The notes below the pieces were generated by a model. That model was not told where the DNA came from. It did not search any database and saw only the letters and a list, made by a program, of their open reading frames with translations. Shown piece by piece: positions 43,803-55,984 of a stretch of DNA of 64,000 nucleotides (positions are counted from its first letter, which is position 1; every line of letters starts with the position of its first letter). The stretch comes from Rhipicephalus microplus (taxonomy: Eukaryota; Arthropoda; Arachnida; Ixodida; Ixodidae): assembly GCF_043290135.1 (NCBI RefSeq), contig NC_134701.1, positions 32,019,501 through 32,083,500 on the forward strand, written 5' to 3'. Both the position numbers and the translations under genes were made by a program.

Positions 43803-45092
43803 ATGTCGCACCATGAAGAGGTCGGTGCTGCAGCCGTTCCCACTCCGCCACCGCGTGCCGCGCCTTTTCACGTCATAAACAGCCTCCAGCGTGAGCCCCA
43901 TCCCTTCGCTGGTATGCGCGGGGAAGATGTGGAGGAATGGCTGGACGATTTCGAACGTGTCGGCGCTGCTAACTGGTGGGATAACACCTACAAACTCGCT
44001 CACGTGTCATTCTACCTCATGGGTGTCGCGAAGACGTGGTTCCTCAACCATTTCATCGACATCCCCGACTGATCAGCCTTCAAAGATCAGCTTCGCCATG
44101 TCTTTCGCACACCGGCTGTTCGTTCAGCTCTCGCAAAGAAAGCTCTCGCGACTCGAAAACAGCACATCCGGGAGTCGTATACATCCTACATCGAGGAGGT
44201 CCTTTCACTTTGCCGCCGGGTTGACACCCCAATGACAGAGTCAGACAAGGTACGCCAGCTTCTTAAGGGGATTGCACCCGTCGCATTCAATGCCCTTGCA
44301 ATCCAGAATCCGGCTACCGTTGCTGACGTTGCGACAAGCTGTCAGCGCCTCGAAGAACTTGAGTCTATGCGCCTACAACCGGACAGCGACGCGGCCCGTA
44401 TTACGGCGGATCCAAACCTACGAGACACAATAAGGGTGATTATACGCGAAGAATTAGAATAAATGGGATTCACACTACCTTCAGTGTGTCCCATTCAGTC
44501 TTCTTCAACGTCATTGCGGGATGTCATCAGGGAGGAGCTCACGTCCATGACCCACATGGCCCACCTGCAGCCCACTGTCGCTCGTACTCTCCCATCGTTC
44601 TCGCATGCCGTCGCCGCACCATCAGGTAACGTCAGCTCGACGTCGCCGCCACGAGCGTACGCGTCGGTTGCTGCCGCACCTCCCAGAAGATTTCCCACGA
44701 GCTTTCCATTACCACCGCCTGAGCCATCATCTGTCCCTCTCACTGCTCTCTCTCCCGGTGCATCTAACACAAGCTACTACCCTCCTTATCGATCGACTCG
44801 CCCTACGTGCTATTATTGCGGCTATCGTGGTCACATTTCACGCTTTTGCCGCAAGCGCCAGCAAGATGAGCGCCGAGGGTACGACATACGCGAACTAGAC
44901 TACACCACAGGAGCCTTGTACCAGGGCCGTCGTTATTCGTCACCGCCGCGTCGGTCTCCATCTCCGCCAGCATCCGGTGAACTGCGCAGTAGTCATCGAT
45001 CAACCCGACGCCGTTCACCATCGCCCTACCGTCGCTCCTCTTCTCCTCTTCAGCCTGCTTCCCTCGCTTCTGATCGACGTCCGAAAAACTAA
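43803..45092 (+). pseudogene. Gag of gypsy element 1 (stops and frameshifts)
   Basis: From ATG 43803 it encodes a capsid-like Gag (FAGMRGEDVEEWLDDFERV, LAHVSFYLMGVAKTWFLNHF), a basic Ser/Pro/Arg tail and one CCHC knuckle CYYCGYRGHISRFC near 44812. A TGA after DIPD replaces an expected Trp. A frame change leads to 44232-44462, which ends in TAA after REELE. The remainder is open to 45092. Confidence 0.85.
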
Positions 45093-45109
45093 GCGATGCA
45101 GTTTTTGGA

Positions 45110-48100
45110 GGACAAACTGCATTCCAACACAGGACTCCAATTCCTCCAGCGCGCCCTTCCAATATGATTGCAGTCACAGTTGAGGGAGTGGACGTTGCTG
45201 CTTTGGTGGACACTGGGACTGGGTTTTCTATTATTCGTGCTGATTTGTGTACCCATCTTCGAAAATTCACGACGCCTTATGATGGACCAACACTGGTTAC
45301 AGCCCAGGGAAGAATGATTCGCCCTTCCGCTCTCTGTACTGCCCGTGTGCTAATCGACGATATTCTTCATCATATACAATTCGCTGTGCTATCCCCGTGC
45401 TGCCATGAACTCATTTTAGGCTGGGACTTTCATTCATCTGCTTCCGCGGCTATTTGTTGTGCACAACGTGTCGTCCATCTTACTGACACAGACCACTTGC
45501 TTAGTGACGAAACCTACAGGCCACTTCAACTCATCGCTGCTGTAGACATCGAGTTACCCCCAAACGAACATCAATTAGTCCCAGTTTTGTCCAACGACGT
45601 CGACTCTGGTGACATTTTGATCACTCCATCGCCCCATTGCCTTAATAAGGCATATCTCTCGCATCAGGTGTGGCTCGCTTCAACAATGGATCAGCTGTCC
45701 TCGCTGCTACGAACACCACACGAGATAAAATTTTACTGTCGCGGGGCACTACTGTCGCCAGCGTTGCCGATCTGGAGCCTGTGTGCGTCGTGCCTCTTAC
45801 CCCTGCCTCCCCTAAAGGCCATCCTGGAGATCATGCTGCTTCCTCGGCCTTCACAGCAGCCATCAACAAGGACTTGACAGACTCGCAGAAGCAGCAGCTG
45901 CTTGATTTGTTGCAAAAGCATGCAAACTCTTTTGACGTTCACTCATCCAGCCTGGGCCAGACAACTGCTACAGCACATCGTATTCAGACCGACGGAACAT
46001 CCATTGTGCATCGTCGTCCGTACCACGTCTCCCTAGCCGAACGAAAATTCATTGAGGAAAACGTAGACGATATGCTGCAACGGGAGATAATCCGACCCTC
46101 AACCAGTCCTTGGTCGTCTCCAGTGGTTCTGGTGCGCAAAAAAGATGGTTCCATACGTTTTTGCGTCGATTACCGAGCACTCAGTAAGATCACTAGGAAG
46201 GACGTATACCCCATGCCACGTATCGACGACGCCCTCGATTCCTTACAAGGTGCTGAATTCTTTTCAAGCCTCGACTTGCGTTCCGGCTATTGGCAAATCC
46301 CCATGCAGGAAGATGACAAAGAAAAAAAACTGCGTTTGCAACCCCGGACGGCCTATATGAATTCAATGTTATGCCGTTTGGTCTATGCCATGCGCCCGCA
46401 ACTTTTGAGCGCTTGATTGACACCGTGCTACATGGCCTGAAATGGAAGACTTGCCTATGTTACGTCGATGACATTGTTGTCTTTTCATCGACGTTTCCTC
46501 AACATCTGCAACGCTTGGACGAGGTCCTGACTTTCCTTGCGGGCGCTGGTCTTCAAATTAACATCAAGAAGTGCCATTTCGCCAGCAGATCTATCAAGGT
46601 CCTCGGTCATGTTGTGAGCAAGGACGGAATTCGTCCAGACCCTGAGAAAACTGCTGCGGTGCTTCGCTTCCCTTGCCCTGACAAGCCGAAAGATTTGCGA
46701 AGTTACCTTGGTCTCGCCTCTTACTTTCGGCGATTCATACAAAACTTTGCCTCCATAGCCGCACCACTCCATAAGCTACTTGCTTCTGGTACGCCCTTTC
46801 AGTGGTCTCAGGAATGTGAATCGGCTTTCGACAGGTTGAAGAGTGCCCTCACGACCGATCCTGTACTTTCTCATTTTCACGATGGCGCACCGACCTTCCT
46901 CCATAGAGACGCTAGCGGCCACGGTTTAGGAGCCGTGCTCCTGCAGCGCGACAACTCTTCGCGAGAGTGAGTCGTTGCGTACGCCAGCCGTGTCTTCTCC
47001 GCAGCCGACAGGAACTACACGATCCCCGAGAAGGAGTGCCTCGCCATCGTTTGGTCAGTGCAGAAATTTCGTCCCTATCTTCATGGCCGCCATTTCACCA
47101 TTGTGACCGACCACCACGCTTTTATGTTGGCTTTCGACACTCAAGAATTTGTCGGGACGCCTCGGCCGCTGGATTCTATGCCTACAAGAGTATGATTTTG
47201 ACATCGTATACAAGTGTGGCAGAAAGCATAGCGACACCGGTGCTCTTTCTCGCTGCCCACTACTAGCAGCTCCCCTCCACGTTTCCACAGTCACTTTGCA
47301 CAACACACCCTCGGAGTCCACGTCTACGGCGGTTTCCTCTCTCGCCTCTATGGACCAGCTGCCTTCGGATGACCCGCACGATTTTTTTCTCGACAGCTGG
47401 CTGACCCATACTCTCGACGTATTATAGGCTACCTCACTGGCAGTTCTCGTCCACCAAATGCGAGGCTCCGTCACCAACTCTCGCAGTTTAAGCTGGACAA
47501 CTCGGTGCTGTACCACAAAATTTACCATCCTGACGGTCAGCGCTGGGTTCCCGTTCGACCCCGATCGCTTCGGTCCGAAGTTCTCAGAGCACTTCATGAC
47601 CATCCGACTGCTGGTCACCTTGGTTACCACAAAAACCTACGATCGCCTTCGAAGTCGGTTTTATTGGCCCGGCATTACCACTAGTGTAGCTCGGTACGTT
47701 GGGTCCTGCACTACCTGCCGATGTGGAAAACTGCCCACATCTGCTTCAGCCGGTACACTACAGCCTCTTTCGTGCCCAGCCACACCATTCGAAGTTGTAG
47801 GCATTGATCGTTATGGCATCCTACCAGTCAGTGCTGCTGGAAACCGATAGATAGTAAGAGCCGTTGACCATTTGACGCGCTACGCCGAGACGGCTTCAGT
47901 CACTACCGGTTCAGCTTCTGAAATTGCCGATTCTACCCTCCGAGCCATTATATTGCGTCATGGTGCTCCACGTGTATTGCTCAGTGACCGTGGAAGGGCC
48001 TTCCTTTCACAACTAGTGAACAAACTTCTTCGCGCCTCTGGCACAGCTCACAAGACTGCCTTTAGTTATCATCCCCGAACTAACGGCCTCACTGAGCGAT

Positions 48101-48654
48101 TCGACCGCACTCTTGCTGACATGATCGCCGCCTACATTCAACCAGACCACAAGAACTGGGATGTAGTTCTACCATTCTTCACTTTCGCCTACAATACGGC
48201 TATTCAGCGGACAACCGGCTACTCACCATTTTACCTAGTTTATGGACGCTCCCCTACTTCTTTCCTGGACGTCTCTTTCTTTACCTGCCACGCGGATTCA
48301 TCTCCATTCTCTTCAGAGGAATACGTTGTACGGCTCGCAGAGAGCTGCCAACGTGCTTGTATAAACACTGAAGCCCGACAGCAAGACAGAAAGCTGGTTT
48401 ATGATGAATCACATCGTGCTGTATCCTTTCAACCTGGAGACGAAGTGCTCCTTTTGACGCCTATTCGCACATCTGGTTTGTGCGACAAATTTCAGCCACG
48501 GTTTATCAGGCCGTACACAGTTCTTGAAGAAACTTCACCAGTGAATTATCACGTGACGCCACTTGTGGCCCCAGCAGATCGCTGTTATCGAACTACTGAG
48601 GTCGTCCATGTCTCCCGTATGAAGCTCTTCATGCGACGTTCTCTGTCCCCTTGA
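45110..48654 (+). pseudogene. Pol of gypsy element 1 (protease-RT-RNase H-integrase), frameshifted
   Basis: Protease has LVDTGTGFSII near 45205. RT runs from about 46000, with [42 protein letters not shown] and catalytic CYVDDIVVFSS near 46460. RNase H has RDASGHGLGAVLLQ near 46905. Integrase includes a zinc-finger remnant near 47700 and a core with LLSDRGRAF near 47980 and NGLTERFDRTL near 48090. Frame breaks fall near 45700-45880, 46330-46370, 46970 (TGA) and 47400-47870. The catalytic residues mostly survive, but the frame does not. Confidence 0.88.
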
Positions 48655-48698
48655 CTTGCCGCGGCCAGGCGGGCCGCTTTCACGTGGGGGGGAATTAG

Positions 48699-48988
<290 letters not shown>

Positions 48989-48990
48989 TA

Positions 48991-49137
48991 TGAGACGACG
49001 TCCGGTACGGCAGCAACCAGGTTATCTTTTTAATCCAGACGCACGAGCCAGAGAGTCAGCCCGTGTGACATACGATGATGATCCCTACAATGGTTTGGTC
49101 ATACAGATGAAGATGAAGTACATAGTCAGCGCTCACG
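48991..49137 (-). repeat. 3' LTR of gypsy element 2
   Basis: 147 bp, with several differences from the 5' copy, indicating age. Confidence 0.85.
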
Positions 49138-49149
49138 CCATTTTCCCCC

Positions 49150-52100
49150 TTCGCGAAAGAGGGCAGCAAGTTGGAAAGGGTTGGGACGCCGGATATATCG
49201 TTTCAGTCGAGAGACGTGGGTGATCTCGGTGTGGCGGCGACGGTGAGCAGGAGCCGCGTTGACAGGAGCAACGCGATAGTTGACTTCAGATGTTCGTTCC
49301 AGGATGGTGTATGAACCGACATATCGGTGAAGGAATTTTTCGCAGAGCCCAGGTACACGAACAGGTGTCCACAAAAGGACTTCGTCACCTGGGCAGAACA
49401 CAACTCGACGCTTCGCATCAATGTCGATTTTTCTTTTGTCCTGAATGGTAGCAGTGTTGGCGCGGGCGATTCCACGGCAGCGGGCGACGCGAGCGGCGAA
49501 CTCTTCCGGGAGAGATGAAGATGGATTGGAAGATGTGGACAAAAAGGTGGTGTCCAGAACAAAAGTCGGTACACGGCCATACACGAGAAAAAAAGGGCTG
49601 AAATTTGTCGTACGCTGTATGGAAGTGTTATATGCGAACGTGACGAAAGGAAGTATTGTGTCCCAGTTTTTGTGATCCGGTTGCACGTACATAGAGATCA
49701 TGTCGGACAAAGTTCGGTGAAAACGCTCAGTCAGACCATTAGTTTCTGGGTGATACGCTGATGTGGTCTTGTGGATGGTATTAAAGGCCTGTAAGACTTC
49801 AGCAAGGACATGTGAAAGAAATGTCTTGCCACGGTCACTAAGGAGCACACGCGATGCGCCATGTCGTAAAATAATGGCGCGAAGGAAAAAATCGGCTACT
49901 TCAGAGGTAGTACCCAGATGAAAGAGCTGCCGTCTTCGCGTAGCGAGTAAGGTGGTCTACGGCAGTAACAATTCAACGGTGACCGGCTGGCGTAAGCGGA
50001 AGAGGTCCATATAAGTCTATGCCCACAAATTCAATGGGAGTAAACGGGCACGGCAGGGGTTGCAATGACCCCGCGGGAAGAGACGCTGTAAATTTTCGGC
50101 GCTGGCATGACGCGCAGGAAGCGACGTACTCAGTACGTCGCTTCCTGTGCTTCCTTCTTCACTTCTGTCGCCAGTGGCGACAGAAGTGGAGAGGCCAGGT
50201 CAAAAGCAGCGAGTCTTGAGGCGGTCGTACGTCTTGTGGAACCCTAAGTGGCCAGCTGTCGCATCGTCATGAAACGCTTGTAGAACTTCCAGACGAAGTG
50301 AGCGATGAATGACGGGAACCCATTGGTTACCGAGAGGATGATAAATTTGCCATCATAATGTTCCCTCTTGAAGCTTGAAACAGGCAAGTTGTCGTCTTAG
50401 GCGGCTGTTTGGAGCACACGATAAGCCAGTGAGCCGATCGATGATTGTGCGGCAGTAGGTATTGGCATGTTGGAGCGAGGCGAGATCTGTGGACGAAAGA
50501 ATGTCCGCCGAGGCAACTAACTGCTTCGAAGCAGCAGCCGTCTGTTTGGTCACTTTGGCGGTCGGTGAAGAACAGATGGAAGGTGACACTTCGGCGCTTT
50601 GCGAGAGCGGGCAACGGGACAAAGCGTCGGCATCTTGGTGCTCTTGGCCCTACCTATATGTGACGCTGTAGTCATACAATTGCAATCGTATTACCCAATG
50701 GCCAAGGCGTCCCGACAAATTTTTGAGAGACGATAACCAACACAGTGCATGATGGTCAGTCACTATTGTGAAATGCCGGCCGTATAAGTAAGGACGAAAC
50801 TTTTGTATGGACCACACGATGGCGAGACATTCTTGCTCAGTGATGCTGTAGTTTCGCTCAGCAGGTGACAGAGTACGGCTCGCGTAGGCCACGACTTGTT
50901 CTTCGGAAGCGTGGTTCCGCTGAAGAAGGACAGCACCCATGCCAAGTCCACTCTCGTCAGTGTGTAGCACAGTAGGTGCTGCAGGGTCGAAATGGCGAAG
51001 CACTGGTCATGATGTGAGGCATCGCTTGAGGGTGTGGAAAGCGGCTTCGCAGTCATCCGACCAGACAAAGGGGGCGCTCGTGGTCAGAAGTTTGTGTAGA
51101 GGAGCCGCAATAGTAGCGGAATCACGTACAAAGCGGCGGAAATACGATGCTAAGCCAAGGAAGCTGCGGAGGTCTTTCTGTGTGGTTGGTGTAGGAAAGT
51201 GGAGTACCGCGACAACTTTGTCGGGATCGGGCTGAACGCCATGTTTACTGACGACGTGACCTAATACCTATATGCTGTGACTGGCAAACCGACACTTCTT
51301 AGTGTTGAGCTGGAGACCGGCCTTAGCTAAACACGTGAGGACTTCGTCTAGCCATTCCAGGTGCTGTGATAAGCTGGACGAAAATATGACAATGTCGTCC
51401 ATGTAGCAAAGGCAGGTCTTCCATATTAATCCCCGCAGTACCGTGTCTATCATCCGTTCGAATGTGGCTGGGGCATTGCAGAGGCCGAAAGGCATCACAT
51501 TGAATTCAAAGAGCTTATCTGGCGTAGCAAACGCAGTCTTCTCTTTATCAGACTCATGCATTGGAATCTGTCAATAACCGCAGTGCAAGTCGAGACTTGA
51601 AAAGTATTCGGCACCTTGTAAAGTATCAAGAGCGTCGTCAATGCGAGGCATTGGGTAGACGTCCTTACCAGTGATTTTGTTGAGTGATCTGTAATCAATG
51701 CAAAACCGTACATAGCCATCCTTTTTTTTCACTAGTACGACAGGAGAAGATCATGCACTTGTCGAAGGCCTGATTACGTTGCGCGCGAGCATGTCGTTGA
51801 CTTGTTCTTTTATAAGCTTGCGTTCAGAAGACGACACATGGTAAGGGCGGCGGCGAATCACACGGGATCCGTCGGGGTCGATACGATGGGTGGTCACTGT
51901 TTGACCCAGACCTTCGGAACAAACGTCAAAGCAAGTTTTGTGCTTCATTGATAGCACTAGCAAGGCATCAGTTTGTGTTGGGTTGAGATGTTCACACAAA
52001 GTGGCCTTGAGAGCAGGAAATGCATCTTCCGCTGGCATACACTTTGAGAATGACGAAGGAGATGAACCAGTGACGACACAAAGCGGTTCTTCTTCAATAA

Positions 52101-52700
52101 TGCTGGCAACAGTGGTCCCCTCTGGCAAAAGAAGTGGTTCTGGCGTCGTGTTGCAGGCCGTGATGCTTGCATAACCACGGGAGAATCGCACTAAACAAGA
52201 TGCGATGGTGATCCCTCGAAAAATGCAGCGCTGGCAAGGAACAACCACAGCGTCACCATCTAGAATGTCTCGTGACTTGATCGTAAGGACACGTTCTTGT
52301 CTGGGAGGCAGGAGGAAATCCGCAGCTGTCACAAGGTTGGGCGACGAAAAGTCGGCAGCAATAGAACGCTCAGCGTGCGTAATACGAATGAGGGGCCGAC
52401 CACACGAAATAACAGCAGACGCCGCTGACAAGAAGTCCCAGCCTAAGATTATCTGATGAGCGCACGAAGACAGCAAAGCCAATTGTATGTGATGAGGGAT
52501 TCCATCGATGAGAACACGAGCAGTGCACAACCCGGTCAGGCGAATTGGACTGTCATTAGCGCCGCATAACATGGGACCGGCATAAGGAGTTCGAACTTTA
52601 CGCAGGCGAAAACACAATTCACGATCAATTACCGAAATTGCGGCTCCAATTCTATAAGGGCGTCAACAAAAACACCTTCCACACAAACAGGCAGTAAATT
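49150..52700 (-). pseudogene. Pol of gypsy element 2, frameshifted
   Basis: The protease-proximal region lies at 52617-51751 (CTARVLIDGIPHHIQ, IILGWDFLSAASA). RT lies at about 51750-51140 with MPFGLCNAPATFERM and catalytic CYMDDIVIFSS near 51400. RNase H at 51003-50650 has [14 protein letters not shown] (usually TDAS) and [10 protein letters not shown]. Integrase core and C-terminus at 49848-49150 have LLSDRGKTF and NGLTERFHRTL. The protease DTG is not recoverable, because the frame is disrupted near 52640-52700. The integrase zinc-finger region near 50.1-50.6 kb is scrambled and contains two tight hairpins. Confidence 0.87.
50115..50188. repeat. Two adjacent near-perfect hairpins with 1-base loops
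   Basis: 50115-50130 pairs perfectly with 50132-50147 (16-bp stem, loop C). 50160-50173 pairs perfectly with 50175-50188 (14-bp stem, loop G). Both lie inside the scrambled integrase region of gypsy 2. Such tight palindromes are typical products of replication template switching. Confidence 0.85.
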
Positions 52701-52768
52701 AGCTGGACGAGACGGAGGAGTTGTAACGTTCCGACAACAAGCAGTTTCCCCTTCAAAAACTGCACCTT

Positions 52769-53998
52769 CTAGTTTTCCGAGTCCAGAGAGATCGGAGTGG
52801 GACGCAGGGGTGATGACGTACGCCGAAACGGTGACGGAGAACGGCGGCGAGATGAACGAGAAGGATGAGGCCCAGCATGAGACCGTGGAGGGGAGGGCGA
52901 CTGACGGGAGGTGGACGGATACGGTGCGGGATCGTATTCATCGGGTCTCGGGGCAAAGTCTCTCTCGTAAGCTGAGTAACCACGTCGTTCATCCTGCTGA
53001 CGGCGGCGGCAGAAACGGGATATATGACCCCCTATGCCACAGTAGAAGCAGATGGGGCGCGGAGGACGCCATGTAGAATAGTGTCGTGGCCTTGGCACTT
53101 GCGTTGTCATCGCCGCCACATGGTCGCATCCGACGTTCGGAGGCACGGTTGGAACTGGTGCAGGGGCCCGCGATGCGACTTCTGCGTACGAAGGCACTGG
53201 GAAGCGCACAGGAGACGGGGCATGTGCAGCGCTTGTCATTGATGCCAGTTCATTCTTGATTATCTCTCGCAGGTTGGGAGGAAGTGTGTGGACAGACGCA
53301 ACGGTAGGGTTGCCTGCAATAAGGCCGTGAAGTTCTTCTCTGATAATTGTGTGGATAAGGGCCCGCAATTCATGCTCTTTGGTAAAGCGAGCGTCGCAGG
53401 AGGCGTGTCGAAGGCGCATGGAGTGAAGCGCGCCCAGGCGTTGGCATGTAGTGATGACGTCCCGGACGGTAGTCGGATTCTGGATCACGAGAGCATTGAA
53501 GGCCACAGAGTTGATACCTTTCAGTAAATGTCGGATGTGATCGGCCTCCGTCATGTCATTTTGTGCTCGGCGACAGAGAGCCAGAATATCTTCAATGTAG
53601 GACGTATACGATTCGTCGTCCACCTGAATGCGGGTTGCGAGCTTCTGTTTCGCTACTACAGAACATCCTGCAGACGTGCCAAATACCTGACGGAGATGCC
53701 CCGTGAAGGCCAACCAATTGGAGAAGTCGCTCTAGTGGTTGTAATACCAGGTTCTACCGACGCCATCGAGGTAAAAAGGAACGTAGCGCAGTTTGTGCGC
53801 CTTGTCCCAATAATTACAAACGCTGGTTCGATCAAAACTGCCCAGCCATTCTACGACGTCTTCGTTGCGAAGGCCGGAAAATACCGGAGGGTCTCGATGA
53901 GAGGTACTCATGGTGTAGTGAAGCCTAAGTGGCTGAGAAGGAGCGGTTGCAGCAGCGGACGCGTTGGGTTCTGCCATCGCTGTTGCTTGAGGGCACAA
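52769..53998 (-). pseudogene. Gag of gypsy element 2 (two frames)
   Basis: The N-terminal part (53998-53732) contains FSGLRNEDVVEWLGSFDR and YVPFYLDGVGRTWYYNH, then a TAG. The larger part (53713-52769) carries the remainder of the capsid, REELHGLIAG, and a CCHC knuckle CFYCGIGGHISRFC near 53030, then an Arg/Ser/Pro tail. Apart from the stop and one shift, Gag is largely readable. Confidence 0.86.
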
Positions 53999-54075
53999 CC
54001 ATCGACCAGACCGGAGCTCCAGGGGTGACGGGTAGAGCAGGAGGACGTGGGAACCAAAGCACGCTCCACAACTTA

Positions 54076-54219
54076 TGAGACGACGTCCGGTACGGCAGCA
54101 ACCAGGTTATCTTTTTAATCCAGACGCACGAGCCAGAGAGCCAGCCCGCGTGACATACGATGATGATCACTACAACGGTTTGGTCATACAGATGTAGATG
54201 AAGTACATAGTCAGCACTC

Positions 54220-54222
<3 letters not shown>
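54076..54222 (-). repeat. 5' LTR of gypsy element 2
   Basis: 147 bp. On the minus strand it is followed by TAAGTTGTGGAGCGTGC, similar to the primer-site region of gypsy 1. Confidence 0.85.

Positions 54223-54262
<40 letters not shown>
54223..54262. repeat. (TA)n array between gypsy 2 and gypsy 3
   Basis: About 40 bp of TA directly joining the two LTRs, with no other sequence. Confidence 0.95.
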
Positions 54263-54264
<2 letters not shown>

Positions 54265-54421
54265 CCACAGGCATGAAACGAGGTTTAGCCATGCCAATGC
54301 GAGTATGTGCCATGGCGTGAAAGAAGAAGAGGACGGTTGGTGTGCTCGTGCTCTAACGTTCGGTTTGGCTCGACGTCCAGTGCTGCTCCTGTGAACAGAC
54401 GTTGTGGTCGTTCTGTAATCA
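54263..54421 (+). repeat. 5' LTR of gypsy element 3
   Basis: 159 bp, clearly matching 60181-60339 with a handful of substitutions. Confidence 0.87.
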
Positions 54422-54635
54422 CGTGACATTTTCTGGTGCAGGTGCTGGGTAGTGTTGTATGCACAGCAATCAGCAGCGAAATCCCGACACTGGTCGCGAC
54501 TTGGAAGAACCAGGTGACCTACGGCGTAGCAGGCGACAACTAGGCCTACCTCCTGAATTCGGACCATTTCCACTACTTGGCAGTACTATGGATAGTGCGG
54601 GAACGCAAACCTAAGAAACATCAATGCTGCCTCCT

Positions 54636-55855
54636 CCATGGTTCTTCGACGTCCCGCGAACTCCGAAGCCGTTCCATGGTGACCCTTACGTGGACATCGA
54701 CGACTGGCTTGACGACTACAACCGTTGCGGCAGCATCAACGAGTGAAACGAGCAGCGAAAGCTTCAGTATGTTTACTTTTATCTCGAAGACTCTGCACGC
54801 ACTTGGTTCGAAAACCATGAAGCCGCTATGACAACCTGACCAGAGTTTTGCAACCAGTTGCGAAATACGTTCCGAAGCTCTGACCGAAAAGAGCAAGCGG
54901 AACGGCTCCTCAATTCTCGAAACCAGCGTCCGAACGAGAGTGTTGCCATGTTCGTTGAGGACATGTCGCGGCTGTTCAGGCGAGCCGACTCCTCAATGAC
55001 GGAAGAAAAGAAGGTGCGCCTGCTAATTCGGAGAGTGAAAGAGCAGCTGTTCGTGGGACTAGGACGGAACCCTCCCAGCACTGTAGAGGATTTCCTCCGC
55101 GAAGCCACGACAATGGAGAGAATGCTAAGGCAGCGTTCGTACCAGTATGAGCGTCCTGGCAGTTTTTCGTCAGTGTAGTCGGCCCTGCCAACACCTGACT
55201 TCACGACTGTAAAAAACCTGACGGAGCTCGTACGCAGTATTGTGCGCGAGGAGCTGCAAAAGCTGCACGTGGTGTCTTCTCCGCCCCATGTTGCTGCTCT
55301 AACGGATGTCGTTCGCGAAGAGGTCCGGCAGCTGGTGCACCCCATGACGACTCTGCGTGCAGCCGAAGTCCAACCCATGACGGCCCCGCGTCCAGCCGAA
55401 GCTCCGCTATCAACGTACGCGGAAGCACTACGTACTCCTGCGCCGGCTGTTGGCTATTCGTCCCGTCCGTCCACCCTGCAGACAGCATCGTCGTTCTACT
55501 CGGGACCACCGCAGTACGACAACCCACCCATTACACGGAAATCCAGTGTATGGCGTGCTCCCGACAACAGGCCTCTATGTTATCACTGGGGTGAAGCAGG
55601 TCACATCTACCGTGAGTGCGCCTACAAGCACATGGGTCTTCCTGGCTTTCGTTCGGATGCTCGTCGACCCAGAGATGGTGAGCGGCCCCGTGCTATCACC
55701 GAATACTTGGCAAGCCAACGTTCCTCAACCCTTCCGCGTCGTCAGTCCCGCTCACCATCTCTACGGCGTTCCATGTCACCTGGCCAACAATCGACCTTAG
55801 CGGACGTCCTTGTAGGAAGATCGCCTAGATCCACAAGCCCGCACCGGGGAAACTA
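54636..55855 (+). pseudogene. Gag of gypsy element 3 (stops; damaged zinc knuckle)
   Basis: Capsid-like sequence (FHGDPYVDIDDWLDDYNR, YVYFYLEDSARTWFENHE) is followed by QRPNESVAMFVEDMSRLFRRA and a long linker. The CCHC knuckle reads CYHWGEAGHIYREC: the second Cys has become Trp, which should abolish zinc binding. TGA codons replace likely Trp after SINE (near 54745) and after AMTT (near 54837), and a TAG lies near 55177. Confidence 0.85.
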
Positions 55856-55984
55856 AGAACAGCGACCTCTGGGGGTGAGGCCGCTGTTGATCGACCGTTA
55901 CAAGACCCTCCCCCGATCTGCCTGCCGACATCCGACGACATTCTTTCCCCGACGTGTGCCATCGATGACAAACGTGTCTCTGCT

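Larger units (their letters stand above)
48991..54222 (-). mobile_element. Ty3/gypsy element 2, decayed, minus strand
   Basis: Minus-strand element with 147-bp LTRs at 48991-49137 (3') and 54076-54222 (5'). On its own strand the LTR reads TGTGAGTGCTGAC...CGTCTCA. In the 3' copy the first T is now C. The purine tract AAGGGGGAAAATGG lies next to the 3' LTR. Its Gag and Pol resemble gypsy 1 (same ISRFCR knuckle, same protease context), so the two belong to related families. Both ends abut (TA)n. Confidence 0.9.
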
